From the NCBI GenBank assembly GCA_002720855.1, contig PBIN01000015.1, forward strand, positions 1 through 64,000: a stretch of 64,000 bases of DNA, given 5' to 3'. Shown piece by piece: positions 1 through 9,522 of the stretch; position 1 is the first letter of the stretch; every line of letters starts with the position of its first letter. The position numbers were made by a program, and so were the translations under genes. The stretch is from Rhodospirillaceae bacterium (GTDB lineage: Bacteria > Pseudomonadota > Alphaproteobacteria > MPNO01 > UBA2964). Below the pieces are notes generated by a model that was not told the origin of the DNA, made no database searches, and saw only the letters and a program-made list of their open reading frames with translations.

Positions 1-23
1 GCGAAATCAAAAGAAATGCACCT

Positions 24-57
24 GAAAAGAAAAAAGAGCCGCCACGAGGGCGGCTCT
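24..57 (-). terminator. Rho-independent terminator, minus strand
   Basis: A perfect 9-bp stem (AGAGCCGCC at 35-43, GGCGGCTCT at 49-57) encloses a 5-nt loop. Read on the minus strand the stem is followed by a run of T with one C (complement of 24-34), the standard intrinsic terminator layout. It would stop transcription coming leftward from the DUF1192 gene at 225-407. The 58-224 stretch between them holds no convincing gene. Confidence 0.8.
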
Positions 58-224
58 AGTTCAACAGGGAGGCGTCAAAAGGATGGGATGAGGATCCAAT
101 GACGTGATGCATAGGAGAACCTATTCATCACTGTGAACTTTATAAGCCTTAGGTTAAAGAATGGTTAACTAGATAAATACTTTTAAAATACCCACAAATA
201 TTTATTTGGACTGCATAACTGCCA

Positions 225-407
225 TTATTTTTTAAATAGCGCCTCCGCGGCACTGACATGCGATTTTTTGGCGGCAATATCTGCTTCCACACGAGCGATT
301 TCTGTTTTTAGCTCAGCTATGTATTCTTCGAGTTGCTCGATCGAAAGTTTCTCTATGTCGCGTTGCGTCCAGTCATTAGGCCGGACGATATCATCTTCAT
401 CATCCAT
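225..407 (-). CDS. DUF1192 family small protein
   Basis: This 60-residue acidic protein matches the DUF1192 family, short proteins found mainly in Alphaproteobacteria. The diagnostic part is an N-terminal DEDD stretch, a central LSIEQLEEYIAELKTEI block and a helical C-terminus ending in Lys-Lys. The whole second half looks like one amphipathic or coiled-coil helix. The start is supported by a GGAGGG ribosome binding site about 9 bases upstream. It is divergent from the quinone oxidoreductase at 484, and the two families often sit side by side in this class. No biochemical function is established for the family; a structural or partner-binding role is only a guess. Confidence 0.85.
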   Translation of the reverse strand: MDDEDDIVRPNDWTQRDIEKLSIEQLEEYIAELKTEIARVEADIAAKKSHVSAAEALFKK

Positions 408-483
408 AATAACGCACCCTCCTCTTGCCAGTTTGAATCGGGGAGATTAGACCTGCAACCGTTTTTAACATTCCTACAACCGG

Positions 484-1494
484 ATGAAATCCATGATGCA
501 TGATCTGCCCGAAAAAATGACAGCTATCGAAATAACGCAACCGGGTGGACCAGAGGTCCTAAAACCAACGCAACTACCTGTTCCGTCTCCCGGCACTGGA
601 GAGATACTCGTTAAAGTTACTGCCGCAGGCGTAAACAGACCGGATGTCATGCAACGTCTCGGTAATTATCCTCCTCCAAAAGGCGCGCCTGAAACACCTG
701 GTCTGGAAATAGCTGGGACTATTGCAGCCATCGGCGAAGATGTAACAGGTTGGAAAGTTGGCGATGAATTGTGTGCCCTGGTTGCGGGTGGCGGATATGC
801 TGAGTATTGCATAGCGCCTGCACTTCAATGTCTCCACATCCCACGCGGTATGGATATGACAGAGGCTGCGGCACTGCCGGAGACCTTTTTTACTGTCTGG
901 GACAATGTCTTTACGCGAGGTGGCCTCAAAAAGGGCGAAACAATCCTAATTCACGGTGGTTCAAGTGGGATCGGAACAACCGCGATCCAGCTCGCAACAG
1001 CAATAGGCGCGAAAGCCCTGGTGACGGCCGGATCAGCAGAAAAATGTGAGGCGTGCGAAAAACTTGGCGCCATTGCCGCATTTAATTATCGCGAAACTGA
1101 TTTCGTGGAAGGTGTTCAGGCTGCAACCGGCGAAATGGGCGTCGACGTCGTCCTTGATATGGTGGGTGGCGATTATGTCGCCCGCAATCTGCGTGTCCTG
1201 GCCAAGGGCGGCCGTCTGATCCAAATTGCGGTCCAGCATGGGACCAAGGCGGAAATCCCGGTCCATGTGATCATGATGAAGCAAATTACATTCACAGGTT
1301 CGACGTTGCGACCACGGTCGGTTGAAGAAAAAGCATTGATTACCGAGCAACTTCGTGAGAAAGCATGGCCCCTAATTGAGGCGGGCAAGGTCAAACCGCT
1401 GATACATGAGCAATTTCCACTCGAGGAAGCCTCCAAAGCCCATGCTTTGATGGACAGCAGCGCTCATATCGGTAAAATTGTCCTGACCGTTTAA
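484..1494 (+). CDS. NAD(P)H quinone oxidoreductase, PIG3/zeta-crystallin type
   Basis: A 336-residue medium-chain dehydrogenase/reductase of the zinc-free quinone oxidoreductase branch, expected to transfer hydride from NADPH to quinones in the cytoplasm. Visible features are the N-terminal GroES-like fold, with VTAAGVNRPDVMQRLGNYPPP in the position typical of PIG3-type enzymes, and the nucleotide-binding loop HGGSSGIGTTAIQ near residue 158. Zinc-site cysteines of true alcohol dehydrogenases are not seen. The start is uncertain: ATG 484 gives the longest form, but ATG 517 (MTAIEITQPGG) matches the usual N-terminus better. It is divergent from DUF1192 and followed by trcR. Confidence 0.9.
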   Translation: MKSMMHDLPEKMTAIEITQPGGPEVLKPTQLPVPSPGTGEILVKVTAAGVNRPDVMQRLGNYPPPKGAPETPGLEIAGTIAAIGEDVTGWKVGDELCALVAGGGYAEYCIAPALQCLHIPRGMDMTEAAALPETFFTVWDNVFTRGGLKKGETILIHGGSSGIGTTAIQLATAIGAKALVTAGSAEKCEACEKLGAIAAFNYRETDFVEGVQAATGEMGVDVVLDMVGGDYVARNLRVLAKGGRLIQIAVQHGTKAEIPVHVIMMKQITFTGSTLRPRSVEEKALITEQLREKAWPLIEAGKVKPLIHEQFPLEEASKAHALMDSSAHIGKIVLTV

Positions 1495-1617
1495 CGGTGT
1501 GTGCCGGTCTAATGATCGCCACGCTATTTCGCCCCAAAGTAAGCAATCCGCGTGGTGGCTTGCAGCTGTCGGTTCGGCGGCGGGGTGTTGCGTGTGTCCG
1601 AAAACAAAGGAGAGACC

Positions 1618-2505
1618 ATGAGTCAGGTCCTTATGCCAAAAGCAACGGCTGTTTGGCTAATTGAGAATACAGCGCTGACATTCGATCAGATATCGGATTT
1701 TTGCGGATTACATCCACTGGAAGTGCAAAGCATCGCAGATGGCGAAGCAGCAATAGGCATGGTCGGTTACGATCCGATTACGAATGGCCAGCTAACGCAG
1801 GAAGAGATTGACCGCTGCGGCGCAGATCCTGACGCGCGGCTCGAAATGGCGGAGGTAAATGTGCCGCGTCCGACAGCTCGAACCAAGGGGCCGCGTTATA
1901 CCCCCGTTGCGCGTCGTCAGGATCGTCCCGACGCCATCGCTTGGTTGGTGCGGAATTTCCCGCAATTGTCAGATGGACAGATTTCCAAACTCGTGGGTAC
2001 CACCAAGCCAACGATCAACGGTGTTCGTGACCGAACACATTGGAATATTAACAACATCAAGCCTCGTGACCCGGTAGCCCTGGGTCTGGTCGCGCGTGAC
2101 GATCTAACGGCAGCAATCGAGAAGGCTAATCGCGCTGTCGAAAGAGCGGAAAAACGAAAAGAGAAAGAGGCAAAAAAAGTCGAGCAGGAGAATGCTCCGG
2201 CTGCCACTGCAGACCAGGTGGAGGAAAGTGCGCCACCTCCCACGGAACCCCCAATTGCCGAGGCTCCGGTATCGGCAGAAGCGCCAACGGCCGAACCTGA
2301 ACTGAAACCGGAAGACGTTTTTGCAGCGCCTCCCGAAACAAGTTCGCCAGCGCCAGAGCCCGCTGAAGAAGCGGCTCCAGAAGAGGCCGCGCCTGCCGCC
2401 GACGACGATGGCAACCCATTTGCCGCTCTCAGTCAGCTTCTGCCTCAAGACGAATCTCAATCGTCGGAAGAGTCCGATGGCGATACCGAAGAACGGCAGG
2501 ACTAG
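1618..2505 (+). CDS. trcR: Cell-cycle transcriptional regulator TrcR (DUF1013)
   Basis: A 295-residue protein of the DUF1013 family, known in Caulobacter as TrcR, a transcription-associated cell-cycle regulator conserved in Alphaproteobacteria. The N-terminal 170 residues carry the conserved family core (MPKATAVWLIENTALTFDQI and AIAWLVRNFPQLSDGQISKL), which looks like two helix-turn-helix-like halves. Then comes a charged Lys/Glu helix and a low-complexity Ala/Pro/Glu tail of about 100 residues, variable in the family. The start is ATG 1618, which has AAAGGAGAG just upstream; an in-frame extension to 1552 lacks family similarity. It sits alone between the quinone oxidoreductase and a metallo-hydrolase. 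Confidence 0.9.
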   Translation: MSQVLMPKATAVWLIENTALTFDQISDFCGLHPLEVQSIADGEAAIGMVGYDPITNGQLTQEEIDRCGADPDARLEMAEVNVPRPTARTKGPRYTPVARRQDRPDAIAWLVRNFPQLSDGQISKLVGTTKPTINGVRDRTHWNINNIKPRDPVALGLVARDDLTAAIEKANRAVERAEKRKEKEAKKVEQENAPAATADQVEESAPPPTEPPIAEAPVSAEAPTAEPELKPEDVFAAPPETSSPAPEPAEEAAPEEAAPAADDDGNPFAALSQLLPQDESQSSEESDGDTEERQD

Positions 2506-2542
2506 CGAGCAACCGGTTCATCAGATACTGAATCGCTAATCT

Positions 2543-3565
2543 ATGGCGAAAAAACCGGACTATCCGTTCGAACGCCTCGACTATGGTGAGACAAAGGAAG
2601 TAGTTCCGGGCATCCATTGGATTCGGATGCCTCTCCCCTTTGCTCTAAATCATGTAAATTTGTGGCTGATCAGCGACGGTGACGGCTGGACGATTATCGA
2701 TACCGGCTACAACACGGAAGAAACGCGCGAAATATGGGAAAGCGTTTTTGCCGATCTACTCGACCGCAAACCAATAAACCGAGTCATCGTCACCCATTTC
2801 CACCCTGATCACGTCTCCCTCGCCGGCTGGCTCATTGAAAAATGGGACATTCCGCTATGGATGACATATTCGGAGTGGATGCAAGCCCAGCTGAACCGGT
2901 TCGGCGGTCCTACAGCGGATATAGATGCACGCATGAAATTCTATACAGAGCACGGCATGGAGCAGTCCGGTATCGACGGTTATCGGAAAACACGCCCCGA
3001 TTTCTCAAAGATCATCCTGCCATTGCCTACGGGTTTTCGCCGTATGGTCGACGCGGAGAAATTTGTTATTGGTGATCACAACTGGCAGGTAATTACCGGT
3101 GGCGGTCATTCGCCCGAGCACGCAGCGCTCTGGTGCGAAGACCGGAACGTTTTGATTTCAGGTGATCAGGTATTGCCGCGGATTTCCACTAATATAAGTT
3201 TGCAATGCAACGAACCCGATGGCGATCCATTGCGATTGTATCTCGATAGCCTCGAAAAATTTCGACATCTTCCTAAAGATGTCTTTGTATTGCCGTCGCA
3301 CGACCGCCCCTTTTACGGACTACATGCTCGCATTGATGCCTTGGGCGAACATCACGCTGAACGACTGGATGCAGCGGTCGAAGCCTGTGAAAAACCAAAG
3401 ACCGCGCGCGAATTAATTCCGCATTTATTTAGACGAGAGCTTGATCAACATCAGCTTGGCTTTGCCATAGGTGAAGCCATGGCTCACGCCAATTATCTCG
3501 TCACAGACGGACGGCTTTCAAAATCGCGTGGAGACGACGGAATTATCCGTTTTTCTCAGGTGTAA
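2543..3565 (+). CDS. MBL-fold metallo-hydrolase
   Basis: A 340-residue metallo-beta-lactamase-fold hydrolase, probably cytosolic, as no signal peptide is visible. The metal-binding motif THFHPDH gives His85, His87, Asp89 and His90. Further ligands fit GGGHSPEH near residue 187, SGDQVLPRI near 210 and PSHDRP near 257. The C-terminal 90 residues form the extra helical domain typical of glyoxalase-II-like and LACTB2-like proteins. The substrate is unknown; thioester or lactone hydrolysis is likely for this subgroup. Its stop codon abuts the end of the convergent acyl-CoA ligase gene with no spacer. Confidence 0.85.
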   Translation: MAKKPDYPFERLDYGETKEVVPGIHWIRMPLPFALNHVNLWLISDGDGWTIIDTGYNTEETREIWESVFADLLDRKPINRVIVTHFHPDHVSLAGWLIEKWDIPLWMTYSEWMQAQLNRFGGPTADIDARMKFYTEHGMEQSGIDGYRKTRPDFSKIILPLPTGFRRMVDAEKFVIGDHNWQVITGGGHSPEHAALWCEDRNVLISGDQVLPRISTNISLQCNEPDGDPLRLYLDSLEKFRHLPKDVFVLPSHDRPFYGLHARIDALGEHHAERLDAAVEACEKPKTARELIPHLFRRELDQHQLGFAIGEAMAHANYLVTDGRLSKSRGDDGIIRFSQV

Positions 3566-5206
3566 CTAACCCTGACGGGCCTGCGCTTCGAGCTCCCGCA
3601 ATGCGCGCCGATCAATTTTCATTAGGGTTGTTCGCGGCAGCATGTCCACGAAGGCCATTTCCTGCGGCACTTTATAGCCACCGATTTTCCGGACCCCGTC
3701 TTTAAGCTCAGCGACCAACTTATCGTCCACCTCTACACCTGGTTTCAGCACAATGAACGCCTTCGCTTGTGTGAGGCCTTCGCTGTCTTCGTAAGACACA
3801 ACAGCGGCCTCCAAAACACCATCGTGTTCTGTGATCGCCGCCTCGACTTCAATTGGCGATACCCACAACCCCTTGACCTTAAAGACATCATCGCTGCGAC
3901 CGGAAAACCAAAAATAACCATCGTCGTCGAATTGCAGCGTGTCACCGGTGCGGGCCCATTCCCCAACAAACGTATCCCGGCTTTTCTCGAGCTTGCGCCA
4001 GTAAAAGAAGCATGTGGTACTGCTGCCGATCCAGGCTTCACCGTCGGTGTTTACTTCCGTCACCTCATTACCATCATCGTCCATGAGTTTGACATCATAT
4101 CCAAAGACGGGTTTGCCTAGACTGCCGCGTCTATATTCTTTCGGGCGATTAGCAATCCATTCGTAGGTAATCTCCGAAGATCCAATCGAGTCCAGAATCT
4201 CGAGGCTAAACAGCTCTTCGAATTTCTCGAACACCTCGGGTGGCATTTTTTCGGAAGCTGAGGTCACCAATTCCAGCGAAGAGAAATCCGGCACCCGTTC
4301 TTGCTCTGCGAATAGAAGAAGATTCTTGATAATCGTGGGTACTGTGATCAACTTGTTGGGCTTTGTTTTTTCAATCACACCGACGACATTTTCGGCAGTG
4401 GGCGGCAGGCGGGAAATTACACTCGTAGCGCCGAAATAAAACGGTATGAGCACAGCTGGCCAAATGCCGTGTGTAAAATACTTCTTGGATGTCGCGTGAA
4501 CGACATCGTCGGGCCCATATTCCATAAAAGTGCCGTGCCGTTCGGGGACTAAATAGAAATCATGAGCAAGGTGGGTAATACCCTTGGCTGGCCCGGTGGT
4601 GCCACCTGAGTAAAACATATAGGTGACGTCGTTGTAGTGAAGAGGCACAGGTGCGAACGTCGTGGGGTGGCCTTCGACCATTTCATTGTAGGTAAGCGTG
4701 TTCCGGTCGCCGGCCTCAGGGGCACCCCCGATATCACTCCCGCGGACGATGACGTTCTCCAACGTCCACGGCATATCATCGGCAATGTCGCCGAGTTTTT
4801 CCGACTGTTCGACATCAATGAAAAGCGATTTAGCGGCTGTATCCTGTAGAAAATAAGCCAAATTTGGCGCTTTATAGGCGTCCGAGACAACGACCGGTAC
4901 AATCCCGGCGCGGATCGCGCCAAACCACATGGCCATATACTCAACGCTATCGGTGCCGAAGAGCAGAATGCGTGAACCGGTTTCAATATTAAGCGCCTTC
5001 AGGCCATTTGCGGCCCGGCAAACATGGCCAATAAATTCCTGGTACGAATAACTTTCGTCATCGACGATGAGAGCGGTTGCCTCTGCTTTCTCCGTTGATA
5101 GGTGTTTGTCGAGAACGACATTGTTGGGATTAAAATATTCCGGAATTTCCGGATCGTTCCATGCACGCCATTCGTCGCCGAAAATTATGTCTTTATGATC
5201 GCTCAC
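3566..5206 (-). CDS. Benzoate-CoA ligase family acyl-CoA synthetase
   Basis: A 546-residue AMP-forming acyl-CoA synthetase of the ANL superfamily. The P-loop YSGGTTGPAKGITH is at residues 199-212. The A5-type motif GSSEITYEW, the A7/A8 region TGDTLQFDDDGYFWFSGRSD and the A10 lysine region (RTTLMKIDRR) are all present. FFYWRKLEKSRDTF and SGRSDDVFKVKGLWVSPIEVE resemble benzoate-CoA ligases rather than acetyl-CoA synthetase or fatty acyl ligases. Translation starts at GTG 5206 behind AGAAAGAAG. It is the last gene after oxc and frc on the same strand, 87 bases after frc, so it may activate a carboxylate tied to oxalate metabolism. Substrate specificity cannot be read from the sequence. Confidence 0.85.
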   Translation of the reverse strand: MSDHKDIIFGDEWRAWNDPEIPEYFNPNNVVLDKHLSTEKAEATALIVDDESYSYQEFIGHVCRAANGLKALNIETGSRILLFGTDSVEYMAMWFGAIRAGIVPVVVSDAYKAPNLAYFLQDTAAKSLFIDVEQSEKLGDIADDMPWTLENVIVRGSDIGGAPEAGDRNTLTYNEMVEGHPTTFAPVPLHYNDVTYMFYSGGTTGPAKGITHLAHDFYLVPERHGTFMEYGPDDVVHATSKKYFTHGIWPAVLIPFYFGATSVISRLPPTAENVVGVIEKTKPNKLITVPTIIKNLLLFAEQERVPDFSSLELVTSASEKMPPEVFEKFEELFSLEILDSIGSSEITYEWIANRPKEYRRGSLGKPVFGYDVKLMDDDGNEVTEVNTDGEAWIGSSTTCFFYWRKLEKSRDTFVGEWARTGDTLQFDDDGYFWFSGRSDDVFKVKGLWVSPIEVEAAITEHDGVLEAAVVSYEDSEGLTQAKAFIVLKPGVEVDDKLVAELKDGVRKIGGYKVPQEMAFVDMLPRTTLMKIDRRALRELEAQARQG

Positions 5207-5293
5207 GGTGTCTTCTTTCTCACATCAGTTCTATTTAATTTCGCGCAATTTTTTCCTGCCGCACGCTGCCAGACAAAGGCATGCTTGGAAACC

Positions 5294-6544
5294 TTAAATC
5301 GCCCCTTCTTCCCGCGCTGCCGCTATCTCTTCGTCATCCAAACCAATGACAGTTTTTAAAATTTCTTCTGTGTGTTCTCCGAGCAGCGGCGAACGCTTAA
5401 CATCGGAAGGAGAATCCGAAAGTTTTACGGGATTGCCAACTGTCAAATACTTGCCACGTTCGGGATGATCAACTTCAACGACTGTCCCTGTCTCACGCAA
5501 AGACGGCTCTTCGGCCAGTTCCTTCATTGAGAGAATTGGCCCACAAGGAATATTGAGAGGATTGCATTTGTTCATCACCTCAAACTTGTCCAGTGTCATC
5601 GTCCATTCTTCAATAGCATCGAATATCGGTTTGATCTTATCCAGCCGTGCATCGGGCTTTGCATAACCTGGGTCTTCTTTCCACTCCGGTTTGCCGATGA
5701 GATCACAAATATTGCCCCAAACGGCTGCTTGCGTAATGAAATATACATATGCGTTAGGATCGGTTTCCCAGCCTTTGCATTTCAAAATCCAGCCTGGTTG
5801 ACCGCCTCCAGAGTCGTTTCCAGCGCGAGGTGTAGCCTCACCAAAGGGAATGTCCTGGCCATATTGGCTGTATTCCTTGAGCGGTCCGCGTGTCAGCCGC
5901 TGCTGATCACGCAGCTTCACGCGCGAAAGGTTTAACACGCCGTCCTGCATGGCACATTCGACCCGTTGCCCTTTGCCGGATTGTTCACGTTGAAATAGTG
6001 CGGTCACAATTCCAAATGCCAAATGCAGCCCCGTGCCCGAATCTCCGATTTGGGCGCCGGTGACGATGGGAGGCCCATCCAGAAAGCCCGTCGTTGAGGC
6101 GGCGCCGCCGGTGCATTGCGCAACATTCTCGTACACCTTGCAATCTTCATACGGCCCAGGGCCAAAACCCTTGACGGATGCGTAGATCATCCGCGGATTG
6201 ATTTCCTGAATTTTCTCCCATGGAAAACCCATTCTATCGATCGCGCCTGGCGCGAAATTTTCAACCATCACATCGCATTCTTTGATGAGTTTGGTGAAAA
6301 TCTTGCTCCCGCTTTCAGTCTTGGGATTCAATGTAACGCTGCGTTTATTGTGATTAAGCATGGTGAAGTAAAGGCTATCGACATCTGGAATATCGCGTAA
6401 CTGACCGCGCGTCGCGTCACCAACTCCCGGCCGTTCAACCTTAATCACGTCTGCGCCGAACCACGCGAGTAACTGCGTACAGGTAGGGCCTGACTGTACG
6501 TGGGTCATATCCAGAATTTTTACACCTTCCAGTGCTTTGCTCAT
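5294..6544 (-). CDS. frc: Formyl-CoA:oxalate CoA-transferase
   Basis: A 416-residue class III CoA-transferase (CaiB/BaiF family) closely resembling formyl-CoA transferase. The enzyme moves CoA from formyl-CoA to oxalate, giving oxalyl-CoA for decarboxylation. The catalytic aspartate lies in QIGDSGTG (Asp168 from this start). The mobile glycine loop before QPGW reads SGGGQ at 245-249, one glycine fewer than the GGGGQ of Oxalobacter. DMTHVQSGP and VERPGVGD near the N-terminus are hallmark blocks. Start chosen at ATG 6544, behind AGGA at 8-base spacing; a GTG one codon earlier is possible. It follows oxc by 42 bases, so the two are almost surely co-transcribed. Confidence 0.93.
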   Translation of the reverse strand: MSKALEGVKILDMTHVQSGPTCTQLLAWFGADVIKVERPGVGDATRGQLRDIPDVDSLYFTMLNHNKRSVTLNPKTESGSKIFTKLIKECDVMVENFAPGAIDRMGFPWEKIQEINPRMIYASVKGFGPGPYEDCKVYENVAQCTGGAASTTGFLDGPPIVTGAQIGDSGTGLHLAFGIVTALFQREQSGKGQRVECAMQDGVLNLSRVKLRDQQRLTRGPLKEYSQYGQDIPFGEATPRAGNDSGGGQPGWILKCKGWETDPNAYVYFITQAAVWGNICDLIGKPEWKEDPGYAKPDARLDKIKPIFDAIEEWTMTLDKFEVMNKCNPLNIPCGPILSMKELAEEPSLRETGTVVEVDHPERGKYLTVGNPVKLSDSPSDVKRSPLLGEHTEEILKTVIGLDDEEIAAAREEGAI

Positions 6545-6586
6545 CACTTCATTCCTGTTTTTAAGAGTTTCTCTAAAGCCAGCATG

Positions 6587-8299
6587 CTATTTCTTGGCAA
6601 CAACACTCTGCGGATTGAGATTACCGATACGCCCGCTTTCTGTACCCGCCTCTGCATCAATTACCGCGTTTACCAGCGCCGGCTTGCCAGAATCCATAGC
6701 CGCGTTCACCGCCTGCGATAGCTCATCGGGCGAGGTAGCATTGTATCCAACACCGCCAAAGGCCTCCATCATCTTGTCGTAGCGAGCGTCTTTGACAAAC
6801 ACCGTTGTGGCGACGTCTTCTCCAGCAGGATTAACATCGGTACCCCGGTAAATCCCGCCGTTATTGAAGACAACGACACACACCGGCAGATTGTAGCGGC
6901 AGATGGTTTCGATCTCCATGCCTGAGAAACCAAACGCGCTATCGCCCTCGACTGCAAGAACCGGATTTCCGGTCTCAACCGCAGCGGCAATCGCCGTTCC
7001 CATTCCGACACCCATGACGCCCCAGGTTCCAACATCAAGCCTTTTGCGGGGCTGATACATATCGATAATGCTCCGCGCAAAATCAAGGGTATTGGCGCCT
7101 TCGTTAACAAGGATCGCATCTGGCCGCTCCTTGATGATCGTACGCAATGCGCCAAGCGCTCCATGGTAATCCATCGGCACATTATTATTTTGTAATCTAG
7201 GGGCCATACGGGCGACATTACTCTCAACCTTTTCCCGGACCGCATCCGTCCACGCGGCGGACGGTTTTTTCCAGCCCTTACCCATGCCTTCAAGCATTGC
7301 CTCAACGCAGGAGCCAATATCACCAACAACTGGTGCAGCAATCTCAACGTTGCTGTCCATTTCCCGAGGCTCGATATCGATATGGACAAATTTCTTTGGC
7401 GTCTCACCCCAAGCCTTTCCTTTACCGTGAGATAGTAGCCAGTTAAGCCGCGCACCGATCATCATCACGGTGTCAGAATCCTTGAGCACCAGAGAGCGGG
7501 CTGCTCCGGCAGATTGCGGGTGCGTGTCGGGCAAAATGCCCTTCGCCATACTCATTGGTAAATAGGGAATGCCACTTGATTCAACCAGTGTCCGGATCGC
7601 GTCGTCAGCCTGAGCGTAAGCTGCACCCTTACCAAGGATGATCAAAGGCCGTTCAGCATCCTTGAGAACATCGAGCGCTCTGCCGATGGCCTCCGGTGAG
7701 GGAAGTTGACGCGGTGCGGCATCAATCACTTTGACCAACGAGCCTTCTCCAACATCGGCATCCATTACCTGACCAAGCAATTTGGCCGGAAGATCCAGAT
7801 AAACCCCACCCGGACGCCCGGAAACGGCAGCCCTGATGCAACGCGCAATACCAATGCCGATATCTTCTGCATGCAAAATACGGTAGGCCGCTTTGCAGAG
7901 AGGTTTGGCAATCGCTAGCTGATCCATCTCTTCGTAGTCGCCTTGTTGCAAATCCACGATTTCTCGTTCCGAAGAGCCGCTAATCAAGATCATCGGAAAA
8001 CAATTTGTCGTCGCATGCGCCAACGCTGTCAGACCGTTGAGAAAACCAGGTGCCGAGACCGTCATGCAAATTCCGGGTTTTTGCGTCAAATAACCAGCAA
8101 TTGCCGCAGCGTATCCGGCGTTTTGTTCGTGGCGAAACGAAAGCACCCGCATACCAGCTGCCTGCATGTAACGGCCCAAATCGGTGATTGGAATGCCCGG
8201 AACGTTATAGACTGTATTGATATCGTTTAGCTTCAATGCGTCGATAACGAGGTGAAATCCGTCCGTTAGATTGCCTGTCTCTTCGACTTCTTCCGACAT
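6587..8299 (-). CDS. oxc: Oxalyl-CoA decarboxylase (ThDP-dependent)
   Basis: A 570-residue thiamine-diphosphate enzyme that decarboxylates oxalyl-CoA to formyl-CoA and CO2 in the cytoplasm. The ThDP-activating glutamate is in [11 protein letters not shown] (Glu58). The active-site pair lies in [10 protein letters not shown] (Tyr122, Glu123), and a tyrosine in [10 protein letters not shown] matches the late active-site tyrosine of the Oxalobacter enzyme. The ThDP/Mg motif begins at [11 protein letters not shown] and ends at NNGG. Length matches the family (about 565-570). ATG 8299 has an AGGAAAAAG site. It is the first gene of the oxc-frc-ligase transcript and is divergent from a TRAP transporter operon across a 164-base gap. 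Confidence 0.95.
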   Translation of the reverse strand: MSEEVEETGNLTDGFHLVIDALKLNDINTVYNVPGIPITDLGRYMQAAGMRVLSFRHEQNAGYAAAIAGYLTQKPGICMTVSAPGFLNGLTALAHATTNCFPMILISGSSEREIVDLQQGDYEEMDQLAIAKPLCKAAYRILHAEDIGIGIARCIRAAVSGRPGGVYLDLPAKLLGQVMDADVGEGSLVKVIDAAPRQLPSPEAIGRALDVLKDAERPLIILGKGAAYAQADDAIRTLVESSGIPYLPMSMAKGILPDTHPQSAGAARSLVLKDSDTVMMIGARLNWLLSHGKGKAWGETPKKFVHIDIEPREMDSNVEIAAPVVGDIGSCVEAMLEGMGKGWKKPSAAWTDAVREKVESNVARMAPRLQNNNVPMDYHGALGALRTIIKERPDAILVNEGANTLDFARSIIDMYQPRKRLDVGTWGVMGVGMGTAIAAAVETGNPVLAVEGDSAFGFSGMEIETICRYNLPVCVVVFNNGGIYRGTDVNPAGEDVATTVFVKDARYDKMMEAFGGVGYNATSPDELSQAVNAAMDSGKPALVNAVIDAEAGTESGRIGNLNPQSVVAKK

Positions 8300-8339
8300 A
8301 TTCTTTTTCCTAAACTAATTTGCGCCAAATTCGTGCAAG

Positions 8340-8356
8340 GTGAGTTTCTAACTCAC
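8340..8356. promoter_or_regulatory. Inverted repeat between oxc and the TRAP operon
   Basis: A perfect 7-bp inverted repeat, GTGAGTT-TCT-AACTCAC, lies in the divergent intergenic region 8300-8463, 41 bases upstream of oxc and 107 bases upstream of dctP. Its size and position fit an operator for a dimeric regulator serving both transcripts, but no regulator gene sits beside it. A short hairpin in the oxc leader is an alternative. Confidence 0.35.
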
Positions 8357-8463
8357 TATCGTCGCCAAACGACCGCCGGTGATATTCTTATTTGTCAGAC
8401 CCCGCCGCAACCTTTATGGTTCCCACCGTAGTAAAAATATTTCCTAAGTAAATGGGGGACCTC

Positions 8464-9447
8464 ATGAAACGTATGCTTACCGGAATTGCCGTCGCTGGCA
8501 TGATGCTCGGCGGACTTTCCGTTGCGGCGAATGCAGCAACAATCAAGATTCTCGCTAGCTGGAATAAAAACGTCTGGCCTACCTACGTGGTGCTTGATGC
8601 GTTTGTCAAAAACGTGAAAAAGCTGGGCGGAGATAAGATCAAGATCAGAATTAGTGGACCAGAAGTCGTACCTGGTTTTGAACAACTCCAGCCCGTAAAG
8701 GCAGGAGTTTTTGATCTTCTGTTCACCCATGGTGTTTATCACATGGGTTCAAAGGGACTTTCCGCGATTATCGACGCGATGAATGCGGATCCTGTCGGCA
8801 AACGCACTTCTGGTGTTTGGGATCATCTCGACAAGTTCTATCAGAAAACGCATGGCCTTAAGCTGATTGCTATCTCACCGAACAGCACAAAGGGCTATCA
8901 CATTTTCTTAAAGAAACCCATCACAGGCGGTAACTGGAAAGGCCGTAAAATTCGCGGCACCCAAACCTATCATGGCGTTATTCGTTTATTTGGTGGGGAA
9001 CCCGTCGTAATGCCTGGCTCACAGGTTTATTCGGCATTGGAAAAAGGTGTCGTTGACGGCGCTGCATGGCCAGCTGCTGGCATGCTGAGCATGAAACATT
9101 TCGAAGTTGCCAAATATAAGGTTCGCCCAACATTTGGCACGTCAACCCTACCATTCCTGATGAACCTCAAAAGCTTTAACAAGCTCAGCAAGGAAAAGCA
9201 GAACATTCTTCTGCAAGCAGGTTATATGACCGAGCTTGAAATGCCCTGGAAAGGCGATCAGGTCCAAGCCAAGGAAGATGCTGAACTCGCGAAACGTGGC
9301 GTAAAGATCACCCGTATTCCGGCAGGTGAAGTGGCGAAAATGCGCAAAGCCTTCTCAGAAAGTATCTGGAAGCTTGGTGAAAAATGCTGCGGCGAGGACG
9401 CGAAGAAGCTTCGCGCTCTTGCGGAAAAAGCAGGTCTTTCCTGGTAA
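8464..9447 (+). CDS. dctP: TRAP transporter solute-binding protein DctP
   Basis: A 327-residue periplasmic binding protein of a tripartite ATP-independent transporter. A clear Sec signal peptide (MKRMLTGIAVAGMMLGGLSVAANA) precedes mature ATIKILASW. The DctP core is visible, including the GRKIRGTQTYHGVIRLFGGEPV segment that carries the carboxylate-binding arginine, followed by YSALEKGVVDGAAWP. Start taken at ATG 8464, five bases after a GGGGGA site, rather than ATG 8452. Its permease genes follow directly. Divergence from oxc-frc makes oxalate or a related small carboxylate a plausible ligand; that is inference from context. Confidence 0.9.
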   Translation: MKRMLTGIAVAGMMLGGLSVAANAATIKILASWNKNVWPTYVVLDAFVKNVKKLGGDKIKIRISGPEVVPGFEQLQPVKAGVFDLLFTHGVYHMGSKGLSAIIDAMNADPVGKRTSGVWDHLDKFYQKTHGLKLIAISPNSTKGYHIFLKKPITGGNWKGRKIRGTQTYHGVIRLFGGEPVVMPGSQVYSALEKGVVDGAAWPAAGMLSMKHFEVAKYKVRPTFGTSTLPFLMNLKSFNKLSKEKQNILLQAGYMTELEMPWKGDQVQAKEDAELAKRGVKITRIPAGEVAKMRKAFSESIWKLGEKCCGEDAKKLRALAEKAGLSW

Positions 9448-9469
9448 CAACTTTCTATTGATATAGAGT

Positions 9470-9498
9470 GGGCTGCGGTGACGATGTCATCGCAGCCC
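9470..9498 (+). promoter_or_regulatory. Intercistronic hairpin between dctP and dctQ
   Basis: GGGCTGCGGTGAC (9470-9482) pairs with GTCATCGCAGCCC (9486-9498) around a 3-base loop, with a single G-U wobble in 13 pairs. It is followed by CTCCTTTAGATT, with too few T for a strong terminator. Located 22 bases after the dctP stop and 24 before dctQ, it probably protects the dctP message or partly terminates it, so that the binding protein is made in excess over the permease. Confidence 0.65.
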
Positions 9499-9522
9499 CT
9501 CCTTTAGATTGTCGTTGGTTTA

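Noticed and set aside
58-120. Short minus-strand open frame starting MHHVIGSSSHPFDASLLN before the terminator
   Set aside because: Only 18 codons, no ribosome binding site and no recognisable family; treated as chance.
1917-2460. Long antisense Ser/Ala/Gly-rich frames across the trcR tail
   Set aside because: The shadow of a low-complexity Pro/Ala/Glu tail; trcR is supported on the plus strand.
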